A stretch of DNA of 64,000 nucleotides. It comes from Dendrophyllia cribrosa. Lineage: Eukaryota; Cnidaria; Anthozoa; Scleractinia; Dendrophylliidae. The stretch lies in assembly GCA_024195265.1 (NCBI GenBank), contig JAJLRJ010000011.1, positions 27,731,792 through 27,795,791 of the forward strand. Direction: 5' to 3'. A program made the translations under genes and the position numbers. This document shows, one piece after another, positions 63,645 through 64,000 of this stretch. Every line of letters begins with the position of its first letter. Position 1 is the stretch's first letter. The notes beneath the pieces were generated by a model. That model ran no database searches and had not been told where the DNA came from. It saw only the letters and a list, made by a program, of their open reading frames with translations.

Positions 63645-64000
63645 ATGGTTTTCCCTCAAGTCATTGCAGCTTTCCACGCAATTTTCGACGCCATCGGTCT
63701 TCCTGGTAATTTACTAGTAATTATCACAATTACCGTGGAAAAAAGATTTCACGTCATGCGATATATTCTACTCGCCAGCCTCGCTGTGTCAGACTTTCTA
63801 TTTTTAATCTTCGTCAACTCATTCCGCATCGCAAGCTTCGCGCAAGAAAGATGGCTATTCGGTGAAACAATGTGCCATCTTAATGCGTTTGTTGCGAGAT
63901 ACTGTTACATTAACACTGTTCTTCATCTGTTAGCGGTTTCTCATGAGCGATACTGCGCGATCGTCAAATCGCCTTTGACCTACAGTGGCACGATCACCAA
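63645..64000 (+). CDS. Class A GPCR copy 4, cut by the window end
   Basis: ATG at 63645 (MVFPQ start), open to the last base. Covers TM1 to the start of TM4 (GN, LASLAVSD, ERYCAIV). A few changes from copies 1-2, such as EKRFHVMRY and SHERYCAIV. The upstream 70 bp resemble copy 1, not copies 2-3. Whether it is intact beyond the window is unknown. Confidence 0.85.
   Translation, partial: MVFPQVIAAFHAIFDAIGLPGNLLVIITITVEKRFHVMRYILLASLAVSDFLFLIFVNSFRIASFAQERWLFGETMCHLNAFVARYCYINTVLHLLAVSHERYCAIVKSPLTYSGTIT

Overview
The window is animal nuclear DNA, AT-rich and crowded with repeats, most likely from an anthozoan cnidarian such as a stony coral. That host call is an inference from a spliced VPS11 gene, a tandem family of intronless class A GPCRs, and the mix of Polinton, Crypton, Penelope-like and MITE sequences. 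Nothing here looks bacterial.

Layout. (1) Positions 125-44803 on the + strand hold the 3' part of VPS11 (vacuolar sorting / HOPS-CORVET subunit) in 18 recognisable exons, from the helical-repeat region to the C-terminal RING and stop codon. Its introns are full of satellites and MITEs. Two of them carry tandem arrays grown out of the gene's own exon/5' splice-site junctions (about 64-bp units after exon 8, about 100-bp units after exon 16). (2) The exon 8-9 intron contains a full-length Polinton/Maverick of 19,736 bp (10886-30621), with a 6-bp target duplication AAGTAG and terminal inverted repeats of about 510 bp. (3) Positions 44804-50980 are a repeat graveyard: tRNA-like sequences around an inverted repeat, a Crypton-type tyrosine recombinase fragment, a Penelope-like 3' end with a hammerhead-like motif, and MITEs. 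(4) Positions 50981-64000 hold a tandem array of four near-identical intronless GPCR genes (two intact, one frameshifted, one cut by the window edge) with duplicated flanks. One flank contains a 1,176-bp TTAA-flanked insertion whose empty site is preserved in the sister copy.

The Polinton is the main biological system. It has the virus-like core: protein-primed DNA polymerase B, retroviral-type integrase with a chromodomain, A32/FtsK-like packaging ATPase, adenain-like maturation protease, double-jelly-roll major capsid protein, and penton-type minor capsid protein. It also has a less usual accessory set: a phage-tail-fibre-like repeat protein, a zinc-ribbon/parvovirus-type phospholipase A2, a small basic pVI-like protein, a two-helix membrane (SLATT-like) protein, NUMOD-like helix-turn-helix repeat proteins, and a VLTF3-like late transcription factor. 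Many of its genes begin at a shared TAAAATG start motif that recalls the poxvirus late promoter TAAATG. Motifs of adenain cleavage type, (M/I/L)xGx-G, occur in several presumed virion proteins, which suggests a coherent late-expression and maturation programme.

The copy is decayed. The polymerase, penton, PLA2, NUMOD and one capsid-associated gene carry frameshifts, and the last is also split by a 273-bp MITE with its own 7-bp target duplication. Capsid, ATPase, fibre, SLATT-like and VLTF3-like genes are open. All functional calls come from reading motifs by eye; no database search was run.
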